From positions 6,882,001 through 6,946,000 of the forward strand of contig JANTQA010000029.1 in NCBI GenBank assembly GCA_027625915.1: a DNA stretch of 64,000 nt, in the 5' to 3' direction. How positions within the stretch are numbered: position 1 is the first letter of the stretch; every line of letters begins with the position of its first letter. Both the position numbers and the translations under genes were made by a program. Shown piece after piece: positions 22,452 through 34,100 of the stretch. The notes under the pieces were generated by a model that was not told the DNA's origin, made no database searches, and saw nothing but the letters and a program-made list of their open reading frames with translations. This DNA is from Anaeramoeba flamelloides. Its lineage: Eukaryota; Metamonada; Anaeramoebidae.

Positions 22452-25400
22452 TCAATTTTTTTTTTCCAAAACATTTTTTGTCTGGACTACAGATTTTGAA
22501 AGCTGGAATTTTTTAAAACATTCGTGGTGAAACAAATTCCGATCGGAATTTCGTATAAAAACAACATTACCAATTTTTTGATCACAGAATTTGCAATTAA
22601 CCTTTTCATCTAAGACAAAATATTGGGAGTTAATAACACTTAATTTTTTTTTTAAATGCAATAAATTCTTTTTTTTTAAATTCAAATCAATTAATTTTCC
22701 TGAAGATTTGTGTATGGATCTACTTATTGAAATATTTAGGAATTCTTTAAATGTTGATAACAGGCCATTATCCCCAATAAGATTCAAAACCTTCAAGGGG
22801 TTTAATTTTTTGGAGTATTTCCTGAGATACAATATGGTTTCACCTAGTCTCACCATACACTTGTTTATTGGATGCAAGGTAACATATAACAAATCCAAGA
22901 TAATGGGTTCCTGTTTTTCTTTAGGGATGGAATCACAATATTGATAAATTAATTCAGGCACTTCAATTCGATAGACTAATAACGATAGAGCATCTCTATG
23001 CCTTTCTAATCTTTTCAATAATTGTACTTTAATTTCCCAAAGTGGCGAATCGCCAATTTCATCTAATATGCTTTGTGAGTCATAATATTCTGACTGCTTG
23101 ATTAATTCTTTTAACTTTTTTGTAATTTTTTTTATCATCCCATACTCACTTAGATTTTGGCTCATTATTGATGTTTCTAAATTATTAAGTGTGCTATCTT
23201 TTTGGATTTTTTTAATATAATATTTTGCCAGCTGTGTGTGGTATTTTCCAATTTTTGTTTCTTGAATATTTACTAAATATTCGAGATATTTGATTTTTAA
23301 TTTTTGATCTATTGTTTCCAAAAATTCACAAACCTCATTTGGATCTAATGGTGGATCCCTTTTTTGAAAAAAGATTTTGATTGCAAATTTTGGTATAGTC
23401 TCTAAAATTTTTTGTGAATAAGTAAAAATTAAAGCCTCATCTTTGATATTTTCTTTTAATAATTCGATTAATAACATTTCTTTTTTTGTGAGGCCTTTTT
23501 CTTTTTTTTTCAAATCCTTTTCCCATTCATTTTCAATACTATTTTCTATTTCCTTTTCATTTTTCTTTTCATTTTCTATTTCTATTTCCTTTTCATTTTC
23601 GTTTTTAATTTCATTTTCCTTTTCCTTTAACTTTCCAATACTATTTTCTATTTCCTTTGCATTTTCCTTTTCCTTTAACTTTCCCTTTCCCTTTTCCTTT
23701 TCTTGTTGGATTAATTGAGAAATTATTTTTAATGATTTTTCTATATTGTTATTTTGAGAATAAAATTTACAAAGTTGAATAATTAAATTATTTTTTGGTA
23801 AAAACTTTTCAATAGAATCAAAATTGCCCTTGTGTTTAAATTTAATTATTTGATCGAATTTTGAATTTTCCTTAAATAGGGCATATAATTTGATTAAAGT
23901 TGAATCAATTTCAATTTGTTCTTTCTCATCTATATTTTCATTTTTTCGTTTTTCCAAATATATCATTAAAAAATATCGATATCTTTTGACTTCTTGTTCA
24001 TGAAAATTTTCTTTTGTTTTTTTCTTTTCAAAAAATTGACTTGATTCTAATATATTTTGAATTCTAATACCCTTTGATGATAAAGGATTGAGTAATTTCT
24101 GCTCATTTACTAAACGAAACTCATCGTCCATATCAATCAATTCAATGGCATTAATGGATCCTTGTTTAAATGACTCAAATGAAATACCAAATTTCAGGTC
24201 TTTGAGACATCTGAAACCGATTTTGTTATGAAGTTTGTTTAATTTTTGTTGATAAGATTTACTACTTTTATTATAATTTGTAATATAAAATTCAATTGCC
24301 TTGGTGTATTGTTTATTATCTACCATCTGGGTAATAATTCTATTATTTGAAACAGGCTCAAAAAAGTAACATTCCTGGCTTTTAAGAATTAAGATCTTTT
24401 TTGAATTATGACAAATAAATTCAGCACCAGCAAAATTGGTCACTTGAACTTCTTCAAAATTATAAGTTGTATGGATTGAAATTGTTTGTGAATCGACTCA
24501 CACAATATACGGCTTAAAATAGACTATTAATATTACCAAAAAAAAAAAAAACAATAAAAGAAGAAAAATAGAGAAAAGAAATAAATTTTCCAAAAGGTTA
24601 TTGAATTTTTGTGACTGTAAATTGAAAAATAAAAAGATCAAAATTCTCATTCAGATTACTAAAAAAAAACACACACCCCTAAGAATTAATATAAAATATC
24701 AAAGTCACCAATTATAAAAAGGTCAATGAATAATTTAAGCTTCTTTTCAGAAGAAAAATTTGAAAATTTCAATTGTTTTATAAAATCTTTTTTTTGGAAA
24801 GCTAAAAGAAAATTTTGATCCCTTAATTAAAAAAAAAGAGTAGAAAGAAAAGAAATTGTTCTCATAAGAAAAAAAAAAAAAAACATAAAGAATGAAGAAT
24901 AAAAAGAAAAAAAAAGAAAGATTCAATACTTAGAATATTTGGAAATGATCCAAACTGAACTTCCTTTTTAGATTTATGGGTCAACTCATATGATGTTAAT
25001 GTTTTAGTTTTTGAAACAACAAAAAATTTTTTGGATCCAATTGAAAGTAATTTTAAATCCCCACTGATCCCTAAATCAGTAATATTTGGTTTTTGAATTG
25101 ATATCCTTTGAAGAGCTTGAGATTTTGGTTTAAAGATCAATGTGTCTCCATACCAAACTGTGTCGATAAATGGAACTAATATCAAATTTTTGAGCAAGTT
25201 AAATTGCTTATCCTTATTGTCCCATTCCAAAACACTAAATTCACTACCAGATTTCATAAAGATCATACTTTCGTTTTTTTGGTTAATTAGAAAGCTCTCT
25301 ACTTTTTTTGGTTGTCCAAGAACACAAATGGGTTCGAAATTTGTCAATGAAAGGTATGTAAGAGTTTTCTGGCAAAAGACTAATAAATTCCCACAAAAGA

Positions 25401-25608
25401 TTGTGATTTTTTCGATCTTTTTTTTGTTATGGATCACTTTGGTTTTTAATGTTGCGTTCAGAGTGTTGTTTTCTTTTTTGATCTCAAATAAAATTAATTC
25501 TCAGATGGTTGTGCCAATGATCATCTCTTGTTTTTTTGTTAAGCATACACAATTTACCTTCTGTGGGAAGTCAATTGTTATTCTTGCTAAATTAAGTACA
25601 CTGGTCAT
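22452..25608 (-). CDS. VPS39: VPS39/Vam6 HOPS subunit (CNH + clathrin-repeat region + C-terminal zinc finger), with an in-frame TGA
   Basis: VPS39 is the HOPS tethering subunit that binds Rab7/Ypt7 for late endosome and lysosome fusion. Exon 1 is 24930-25608 and exon 2 is 22452-24496; the intron (433 bp, GTATTG...GAG, phase 1) joins ...FPNIL|IDSQTISI. With the TGA codon it spans 907 codons, close to human VPS39 (about 886). The CNH N-terminus (VNCVCLTKKQEMIIGTT) leads to a helical middle with a Lys/Glu insert, then YVTLHPINKCMVRLGETILY, NLIGDNGLLSTFKEFL and a terminal zinc finger (CKFCDQKIG...NLFHHECF, about 861-887). Codon 36 (25501-25503) is TGA where CNH proteins have a conserved glycine (GTxxGxLLLY), and the frame stays open and homologous on both sides. 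It could be a sequencing error, a nonsense allele, a pseudogene or recoding. The start is the only ATG before the CNH segment. Confidence 0.88.
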
Positions 25609-28183
25609 TTTGTACAAAAGAATAAAAAAAAATAATTAGATTATAGGAATAAAAAGATTTAAGGACTACCTAAAGTTGATCAACGAATCCTGAACTCTTA
25701 AAGAAGTTGGAGTTTGATTAAATTCCCCTTTTGTTATTATTTTTTCAAATAATTACTGTTTTTCTTTTTATATAATGTTTTTTTTCAAATTTTGGATCTT
25801 TTTTCTTTTATAAAACCTGATCAAACAATTTGAACACTCGTCTTTTGTCCCAAAAAAATTTAATACTTTAGAACACTCATGACTAAGAGGGGTTATATCT
25901 TAAGATTTAACCAAAATGTCAAATTTTTTTTTAAAAAAAACTCTTTTAATTACTAAGATCAAATTTAGAAGAATAATAATTTGTGATTTCAAGTTAAGGG
26001 AAAAGTTACTATTGTGGAATGCACCGAAATTCCAATTTATTCATCATCTCACGTCTTTTGTTTTCAATTTAGTGGATAATTTAGCTCCCAAAAACATCTC
26101 AATAATCTAATAATTTATGTAAAAAAAGAAGTTAACTACTATTGAGAAAAATAAAAACCATTATCCTGAGAAGATTGTTATTTCAAAACCTTTCATATTC
26201 TGTTAAAAATAACACACCCTCGAATATGTAAACTATCTTGTTCATAAGGTCAATATTATCACTTTTTTAAATAATTATTTTTTATATTTGAATTAAATTT
26301 ATTAATTTGATACAAATACTAACATAAAATACAAGAATTAAAATCAGAATGAATATTTTGTTATTGAATTGGAAGGGTACAAAAGATTTAAGAAATTGAA
26401 TTAAAGAGATAATTTGATAACTTTGTATACTCTACTTTTTAAAAAATTAGCTATTATAACCATTGCAATTAATTATTATTAACAAAATTATAAGTACACA
26501 ATAATACCTGCTTTTATTTAAATTTTAAAAGATTACTCATCATATTTGTACCACTTTTTATCTACATTAGCTGTTTTGAAAGTAAAAGTTTCAAATCAAT
26601 CAATGAATTATTTTTTTTTTGTTTTCAAAATTAAAATCTGGTTTCAATTAAATCAATAGATCTTTTTAATGAAAATTATGTCCTAAAAAAGATTACAAAT
26701 TAATTTTCAAAGATCTTTATTCAATTTAATTCTATAGTAATAATTTTAAATCTCTAAACTTGTTTTTAATTAAAATAAATTCAATAAAATAATCTAATTT
26801 ATCAGTTTGGATTATATCAAAATAATAAATGTTTTGGATCTCAATTTTTTTGTCTGTTTTTGTTTTTAATTGGAACAATTTGTGGTTATTTTTTTCTTTT
26901 TGATAAATACATTTTTTCTTATTGAGACTTAAGACTATAGTCACTTATCATTGATTTGTCCAATACCAAATGGGTAGCTTGAAAAGAAAAAAAGTATTGC
27001 GAAATTGTACTTATTTTTATTGATAAAATTCAAATAACAAAGAAAAAATTTCCAGAGTGGCTAAAAATTCAATTAAAAAAACAAGTTAAAAAAGCGTTTT
27101 CAATCCTCATAAAATCTAAATTTCAAAAAAAAATTAAAAAACTCCTTTCTTTGAGGTAAATTTCCAAATGGTTAAATTTATTCAATTTAAAACAATTTTT
27201 ATTCTTTAAGTTCATAATCAATTTAATTCAAAATAATCTAATTTGTAGTTATTTTGTAACCCTCTAAATTTTACAAAGTTGAGATTTTGTAACGTAAGTT
27301 CGATAAAAATAACGAAATCAAAAAAAAAAAAAAAGAAAAAAAAAAGAATCTTCAAGATCTCAAAAACCGACAAATAACAACACTTTGAAACCTACATTCT
27401 TGTTTTCAAAATTATATATTCTAACCGTTCTAATTGGAAATTGAGTTTCACTCTTTGATGATTTTTTTCTAAAAATGCACTAGTTTTAGATTGTTGATTT
27501 TTGGAGATCGATCGTACATCACTTAATGACTTGTTTTTAATTGTTATTAGGTACTCATTAACAATATTAAATTTTTTTTTTTCCATTTCAGAAAAATTAT
27601 TTTTCACTATCTTATAACTCGACCCTTAATCATTATAAAATTTTTCAGAGAAGAAAAAAATATCAAAAAATTGTATTCTTAAAAAAAGCTGTTTGTATTC
27701 TTAACACATTACAAATTTTTTTTTTATTAAATTTAGTCCAGGGACTTATTTTGTTTTAAAAAAAAGTATTTAAATAATTTTTTTCATTTTTTGAAAATTA
27801 TTTTGAAAATATTTAGAAATATAAATGATAGGTATTGATTTAACAAACATTAATACTCATCTTAATTTTATATTATCAATTAACAAATAGAATCGACTCT
27901 CAAGAAAAAATATTATTTGAAATATAAAAAAAAAGGCCACAGTTTTTTTGAAATACCTTAGATAAATCATTTAAATCCAAAACACTCAACAATGTATGAA
28001 ATAAAAAAAAAGGTTTTAAAAATTTTTTAATAATTTTGAAATTATAAAATTCTCTCATTATTCAAGAACTTTGGTTTAAATTAAAATTTGTTAAAAAAAA
28101 GAATAAGAATAAGAAAAAGAAAAAGAAAAACAAAGGGAAAAAGAAAAAGAAAAAGCAAAAAATAAAAATACGCACAAAAATAA
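25609..28183. other. Intergenic region between VPS39 and RALGAPA
   Basis: This is the 5' flank of VPS39 and the 3' flank of RALGAPA. It holds a family A dispersed repeat (26985-27625). A minus-strand reading frame at 26732-26944 has normal amino-acid composition but no homology that I recognise, and could be debris of the same element. No host gene is supported. Confidence 0.55.
26985..27625 (+). repeat. Dispersed repeat family A, copy 2
   Basis: It aligns in direct orientation with 4940-5580. The minus strand carries an open frame of about 70 residues (27392-27607, EMEKKKFNIVNEYLITIKNK at its start) whose equivalent in copy 1 is recognisable but interrupted. No known family was recognised. 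Confidence 0.55.
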
Positions 28184-31098
28184 TTAAAATTTGTTGCCTT
28201 CGATTTCATTAATGTTTAACGAAGGTTCTGGCTTTTGTCCGGAATGTATTGCAGTAAAATAGTCTGTAAAATTTTGGTTTACTTGCAATTTTTCAATTAT
28301 TTCGAGTATTAAATTCCATCTAGTCTCATAAGGATGTTTAAAACCTTTCTGTTGAAATCTGACGAGTTTATGGGCCAAAATCGCTGTTTGCCTTACGAGA
28401 TAAGGCAAATTGGGTTTATTGACGATCATTCCATCTAATAGAGGGCCAAAGAAGTCAACTTCCTCTTTCATATAAATTTGAATTCTATACAGCCCGTTGG
28501 GCAAAGGATAAACAACGATATGTGCATAATTGAATTTGGAAGTTATTGTCATTGGGTCATAATCCCTTTCATTATTTTCTGACCAAACTATTTGAACGAT
28601 ATCATTGCCGACATGCTTTTTTTTGTGTATCTGCTTGGGGTTTTCCGAGTTTGGCATTCGGGTAATCACATGGAATAAGACTTGCTTTTGGAAATCTGCA
28701 TAATAGGGTGCCGTTTTACCGTTCGTGAAGGAATAAGTATCCAGCCCACCTGTATACCCTAAATGCTTCGTCAAATCCACTTCCCAGCCTAGGCTATTCA
28801 CAAACTCTTCATACGCCTGGCTCCCCTTTTCATTCGACAAGATCTCGATTTCCTCGTATTGCCCCAAGGCAACATAGATCACCCCGATTTTGATTAATTC
28901 TCGCGACTTTCTTCGATCCAATTCGACCAAAAATCTTGATAACCTATTCGAGCGCTGGAGAGGAATCAAATTTTCTTTGTTAAATACAGAAATAATTCCC
29001 AATTGCGAAAAAAGTAATCGGCATAAATGCCAATGATTTTCGGGTATTTGCGTCTCCTTCTCGCTTTTAAATGGCCTGTAATTTAATTGTGTCGATTTCT
29101 TTTGCAATTGTGTTTGTTCAATAGATTTTTTAATTAATTTTTCTTGTTGCGAATATTTGATTTGAATTTCGTTTAAAATTGTTGACTTTTTTGATTCGTT
29201 GGAAAAATAATCTTTTGATGGGCTATTGAAATCAATTTTGGAACTCTGTTCAAAACTTTCTCCTAAATATTTAAGCATCTCTGACAACATGTCTGTAGAA
29301 TACATATTTTTTTCTGGATCGAAATTTGGTATCTCTCCAATATCTCGAGAATATTCTTCACCCAAGATTGGATAATTTAATTTCTTCTCATTTTCATTTT
29401 CATTTTCATTTTCAACTATTTTTTCATCATCATCATCATCATCATCATTATCATCATCATCGTCGTCGTCGTTGTCATCATCAAAATCATTTAATTTTTC
29501 AAAATCCCAAACATATTTACCAGTTATATCTCTAATTATTATTCGTACTACAGTTTTCTTGTGTTTAGACTTTTTATTTTGTAGTGGTAATTCATGAATT
29601 GTAATGATTGTACCATTTTGGAAAGCAAACACCGAAGAATAATCGTGCAGACTCATTGGTTTATTATTATTTCCCCTTTCTTTTAAATTATTATTATCAA
29701 CATTATTAATAGTCTCATTTTCTTGGTTTTCGTCATCTTTCTCTAAATCATCATTAACCGTTAAATTTTCCTCGATTAACTCATTTTCTTGATCAACTAA
29801 TATTAATCCTTTTGGCAGATCAGAAGTTTCAAAATTAAATAAACTACAAACGGCTTGTGAATTATCCATTATTGGATAATTATTCCAAAAAACAAAGAGA
29901 TTTAATAAAACTATTTCAGCAGTAGTTAACAATCTATGTGACAAATGGTACATTAACGGATATTCTTGAATAAATTCATTTTGCTTTGTTCTATCATTTG
30001 AACTAAATTGGTTGATTGTTTTTGAACGGAAACGTTTGGCCTTTCTTTTTTTTGTAGCCAAAATTAAATCGTGAAGAGAAAGAACAATTTTATCTTTAGT
30101 GATTGTTTTTTCACTCTCCTTGTCAGAATTTAAATGTGTTTTCATCAATAAATCATGGATATTAAAAAAAGATTTAACCTCTTCAGAATTAGTTCTATCA
30201 ATTTTAATAGGATAATTAGTTAATCCGAGGCAATTGATTAATGTGTGAAATATTAAACTTAAAGTCGATTTATTATACATTATCGAAGGTAGGTGAAGTA
30301 TCCAATCCCTAATGGTCATTAAAATATAGGAAATATAATTTGGAATTTTCAAATTTTTAAATGTTTTATTGACATTCTTATCATAATAGTTTGCCCTATT
30401 TGATAAAATTGTTTCAAAATAATTTTGAATTATTTGACATAAACGACTAATTACTAATATATTAATTGAATTATCAATTTTTTTTATAATTTTGGAAAAT
30501 GGCGCGATCATCGATAAAGCATTTGTACATGTTTTGGCTATTAATTCTTCATTTTTCCTCTCTTTATCATTGTCATTATTGTTTTGCTTTTGATTTTCGT
30601 TTTGGTTATTATTATTATTATTGTTGTTGTTATTGTTATTATTACAATTTTGTAAGAAAAATATTATTGACTCAATAACATTATTAATTAACCCCCCCGA
30701 TTTATATTTATAGTCTGAATTTAATTCAATAATACAAGCATTGGTTAAAGTCCAAATAGAAAACAATTTTACTTGGTAGTTTATTTGCGTATCGATGTTT
30801 ATTTTTTTTTGAATGAAATTTGATAATATTTGAACAATTCTATTTCGAAATAATTTTTGATCGATTAAAAATTTATTAAATGATTTTGCTTTATCAGTTT
30901 GTGCTAATTGTTCCTTAAAGAGTTTTTTCCGTTCAAATTCTTTATTTTTTAAATGAATTAAATTCTCTTTATTTTTGCTATTTTGACTACTTAGCTCTTG
31001 TTTTGCTCTTAAAATTAAATTTGCAGACTCTTCTCTTTTTATCATTTCTTCACTCATTGATTCTTCAACAATTAAAAAATCTTTGAAAGTGTTGATGC

Positions 31099-31135
<37 letters not shown>

Positions 31136-34100
31136 TGTGTTTTCATTTTGATTAAAATCATTATTTAATAATTTGTTATAACTAAAGATTTCTTCGTTTG
31201 GAAATTGTTCCTGTATCGATAACATCGATGCCAATAAAGTGATTGAATGTAAATATATTATTTTTGGTATTTGCATCTCATAATTTGGTTTTAAAAACCA
31301 TTCAAATGCCTTAATGAAATCTTCTATCAGCCCATTAGACCCAGGATAACAATATCCAAAAAAGTGTGAACAGTATCTTGTTATATTAATAATAACATTG
31401 TGCTTCTGTAAAGACAAACCATGTTGGATGCAAGAATAAAAGCGTGTCAAAAACAAATCTGATATTTGTTTATTATATGGTTGGCATAATATCGAACAAA
31501 TACCACCATATGCTAACTCTCGCCCATTTTCATGTTTGTTTTCAACAGAATAACAAGCTTCAAATAAAATGGGGGTAAATAATTTCAAAAAATTAAAAGA
31601 TTTTTTTTCATATTCCATTTCCTGTTTTTTATTTTTTTCATCATTTACACTTTGTACATTATTATTATTATTATTATTATTATTGTTGTTGTTGTTATTT
31701 TCATTATTATTATTGCTTTCATTACTGCTTTTGTTATTATTTTTATTATGAATTATTTTTCTTTTTGGGCATAATTTTTTAATTTTAATTAATAAATCAT
31801 ACAGTTCAATATAACTAGTGATTACTAAAGAATGGACTTTATCATCTTTAATTTGATTAATATTACCCAACAATTTAAAGATTTTGTACCAAAGGAACAA
31901 AGAATTTTCTTTTTGCCAAAAGCCCTCATCAATTGAGATGTAATATGGTATCTCCATTTCAGTATTTGAAATTGGTGGTAATAAATTATAATCCTCAACT
32001 TCAATACTAAATTTATTTCTACGTAAATGATCGGCCTGTATTGTTAAATTTGAATCCCTTCTTCTACTCAAATCAGTATAAATTTTTGAAGTTAAAAAGG
32101 TTTCTTTATAATTAAATAAATGATGATGAAACATTACAGACAATTTAATTAATACCCTTTTCCATTGAATAACAACTGGAATAAATTCTCTTATTTTCTT
32201 AAAGGTTCCTTCCAAGAGATCCCAATGGTATCTGCTTGTAACTCTCGAGAAAATCCAAATATGGAATAGAGTTCCAATTAAATCACCCGCCAAAATCATT
32301 GAAACGCTTTGTGTCTTCGCTAACAATTCTTGACTTAAAAATCTATTAATCATTTTTAGCAAGCTTTCTAAAAAGAAATGCCATGTTTTTTGTGTTAAAA
32401 AATCATCAGTTTGCAAGGAAATATTTTCCAATGCCGACAAAAATTGTTTAAACCTTTCACAAATCCGCGGGGTATCATTAGATGAATCGTACGTGAAAAA
32501 AAAGGCGTCTAATATTTGCGATATAAATGATCTAAAAAAAAATTGTAATTGATCATTTATTTCATTTGGCCTTGATTTTTTATTTGTAATCCAATCCTTA
32601 ACTTGATATAACACCATTAAGACCACAGAATCATATTTAATAGGTAACAATAATGCTTGCCGGAAGATTTCAAGTATTATTAATTTATTTTGTTCAATGC
32701 CTAATAAAAATAGGTTCAAATGTGTACTTTTAATCCATTGGAGTAAATGTTCGATTATTAATAATTGAATTTCCAAGGGTGCATATGGTCGAAATCCACT
32801 TTCTTTTAAGTTTAATAATATTAATTTTTTTATTATTTTTATTGATATATTTTTTGTACAATTTTTTTAATTATTTATTTTTTTGAGAAAAAAAAAAAAA
32901 GGGAATTTACCAAAATCATCTATAAGCAAACCAACTTCAATAGCAATAACAGGATAACAACTTGTAATGAACACTTTAAAAAATGTGTTTATCCAAAATT
33001 CTTGATGTTGTGTTTTATATGTGATAAACTTGAGCAAATTTTTTAATAAATGAAGTCTTTCTTCCTTCGTATCTTTGGTTTTTTCTTTAATATTAGTCGA
33101 CATTGCAATTTCCACTATAAAATTAGAAATTATTCATTAATATTGTAATTTTGTTAAAAATGAGTATTTTTATTTTGCTTTCAAAAAAAAATTATGCTAA
33201 TCACTTAGTAGCATTAATTCTCTTAAATATTTATAATAAGATTAAGACAAATAATGGAAATGAAAATGATAAAATCGATATCATAATGATTGATATGGCA
33301 AAATATTTTGATTCAATTCGTTTTTCAAAATAATTCGAAAAACAAAAAAAAATTTATTTTTAATAAAAATATAAAATTTTTTTATCAAAATATTATCAAG
33401 GTGAAAGAATTGGTCTATTCCAAAGAGATCCCTTATCACCTTTTTTATTTGCTCTAATTTTACATTTTCTTTTATTAAAAATTATACCATTAATAAGATC
33501 ATTGCCAAATGTTTTACAAATGGTTTAATCTTAATTCTAAAAGTAAATAACAATTATTTAATAGATAAATTAATATAAACTCCTTTTCAGTCAAAGGTGG
33601 TCTAGTTTAATTGAAGAAATACTGAATTTTAATTCATTATTCTTCTCAAAATAAATTTTCAATTTTTAAATCTGAATCATTTTTTCTCATTTAGCTCAAT
33701 TTTTTTTAAATTTAATATTTTTTTTTTTCTTTTTCTTTTCCTTTTTATTTTTTTAAATAAAAATTAAATTTGAAAAAAAAAGAAAAGTTTTGAAAATCTA
33801 AATTAACATTCAGAAAATTGGGGCTTTGTAATTTCTTTTAAAATTCATATATTTACTGTTAAAAAATCTTATTGTCAACAATTTTAATTCGCTAAAGAGT
33901 TTGAGAAATTTTGCACGAGACGTTCCAATGAAAAGTTCCCAAAAATTTTTTTAACGATTTTTTTTTTTTTTGAAATTTAAGGTTTGTTCAGGTATTTCTT
34001 TTATGATTATCGACTCTTATATGAAGTTTATTATTTCTTGTATTTCTAAACAATCCAAGTTTGGTTGATTCTTGTAATTAAAAATTTGAATGTTTTCATT

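Noticed and set aside
23443-23718. Plus-strand Ser/Phe repeat ORF
   Set aside because: Antisense shadow of the Lys/Glu insert in VPS39.
29326-29535. His-rich plus-strand ORF, at first sight a metal-binding protein
   Set aside because: Antisense of the poly-Asp/Asn tract of RALGAPA.
32776-32776. Start of RALGAPA at the beginning of the long exon
   Set aside because: The codon there is TTG, and upstream residues align with the family.
33103-33103. ATG at 33103 as the start of RALGAPA
   Set aside because: Four upstream exons continue the homology, and the frame joins in phase 1 through an acceptor at 33115.
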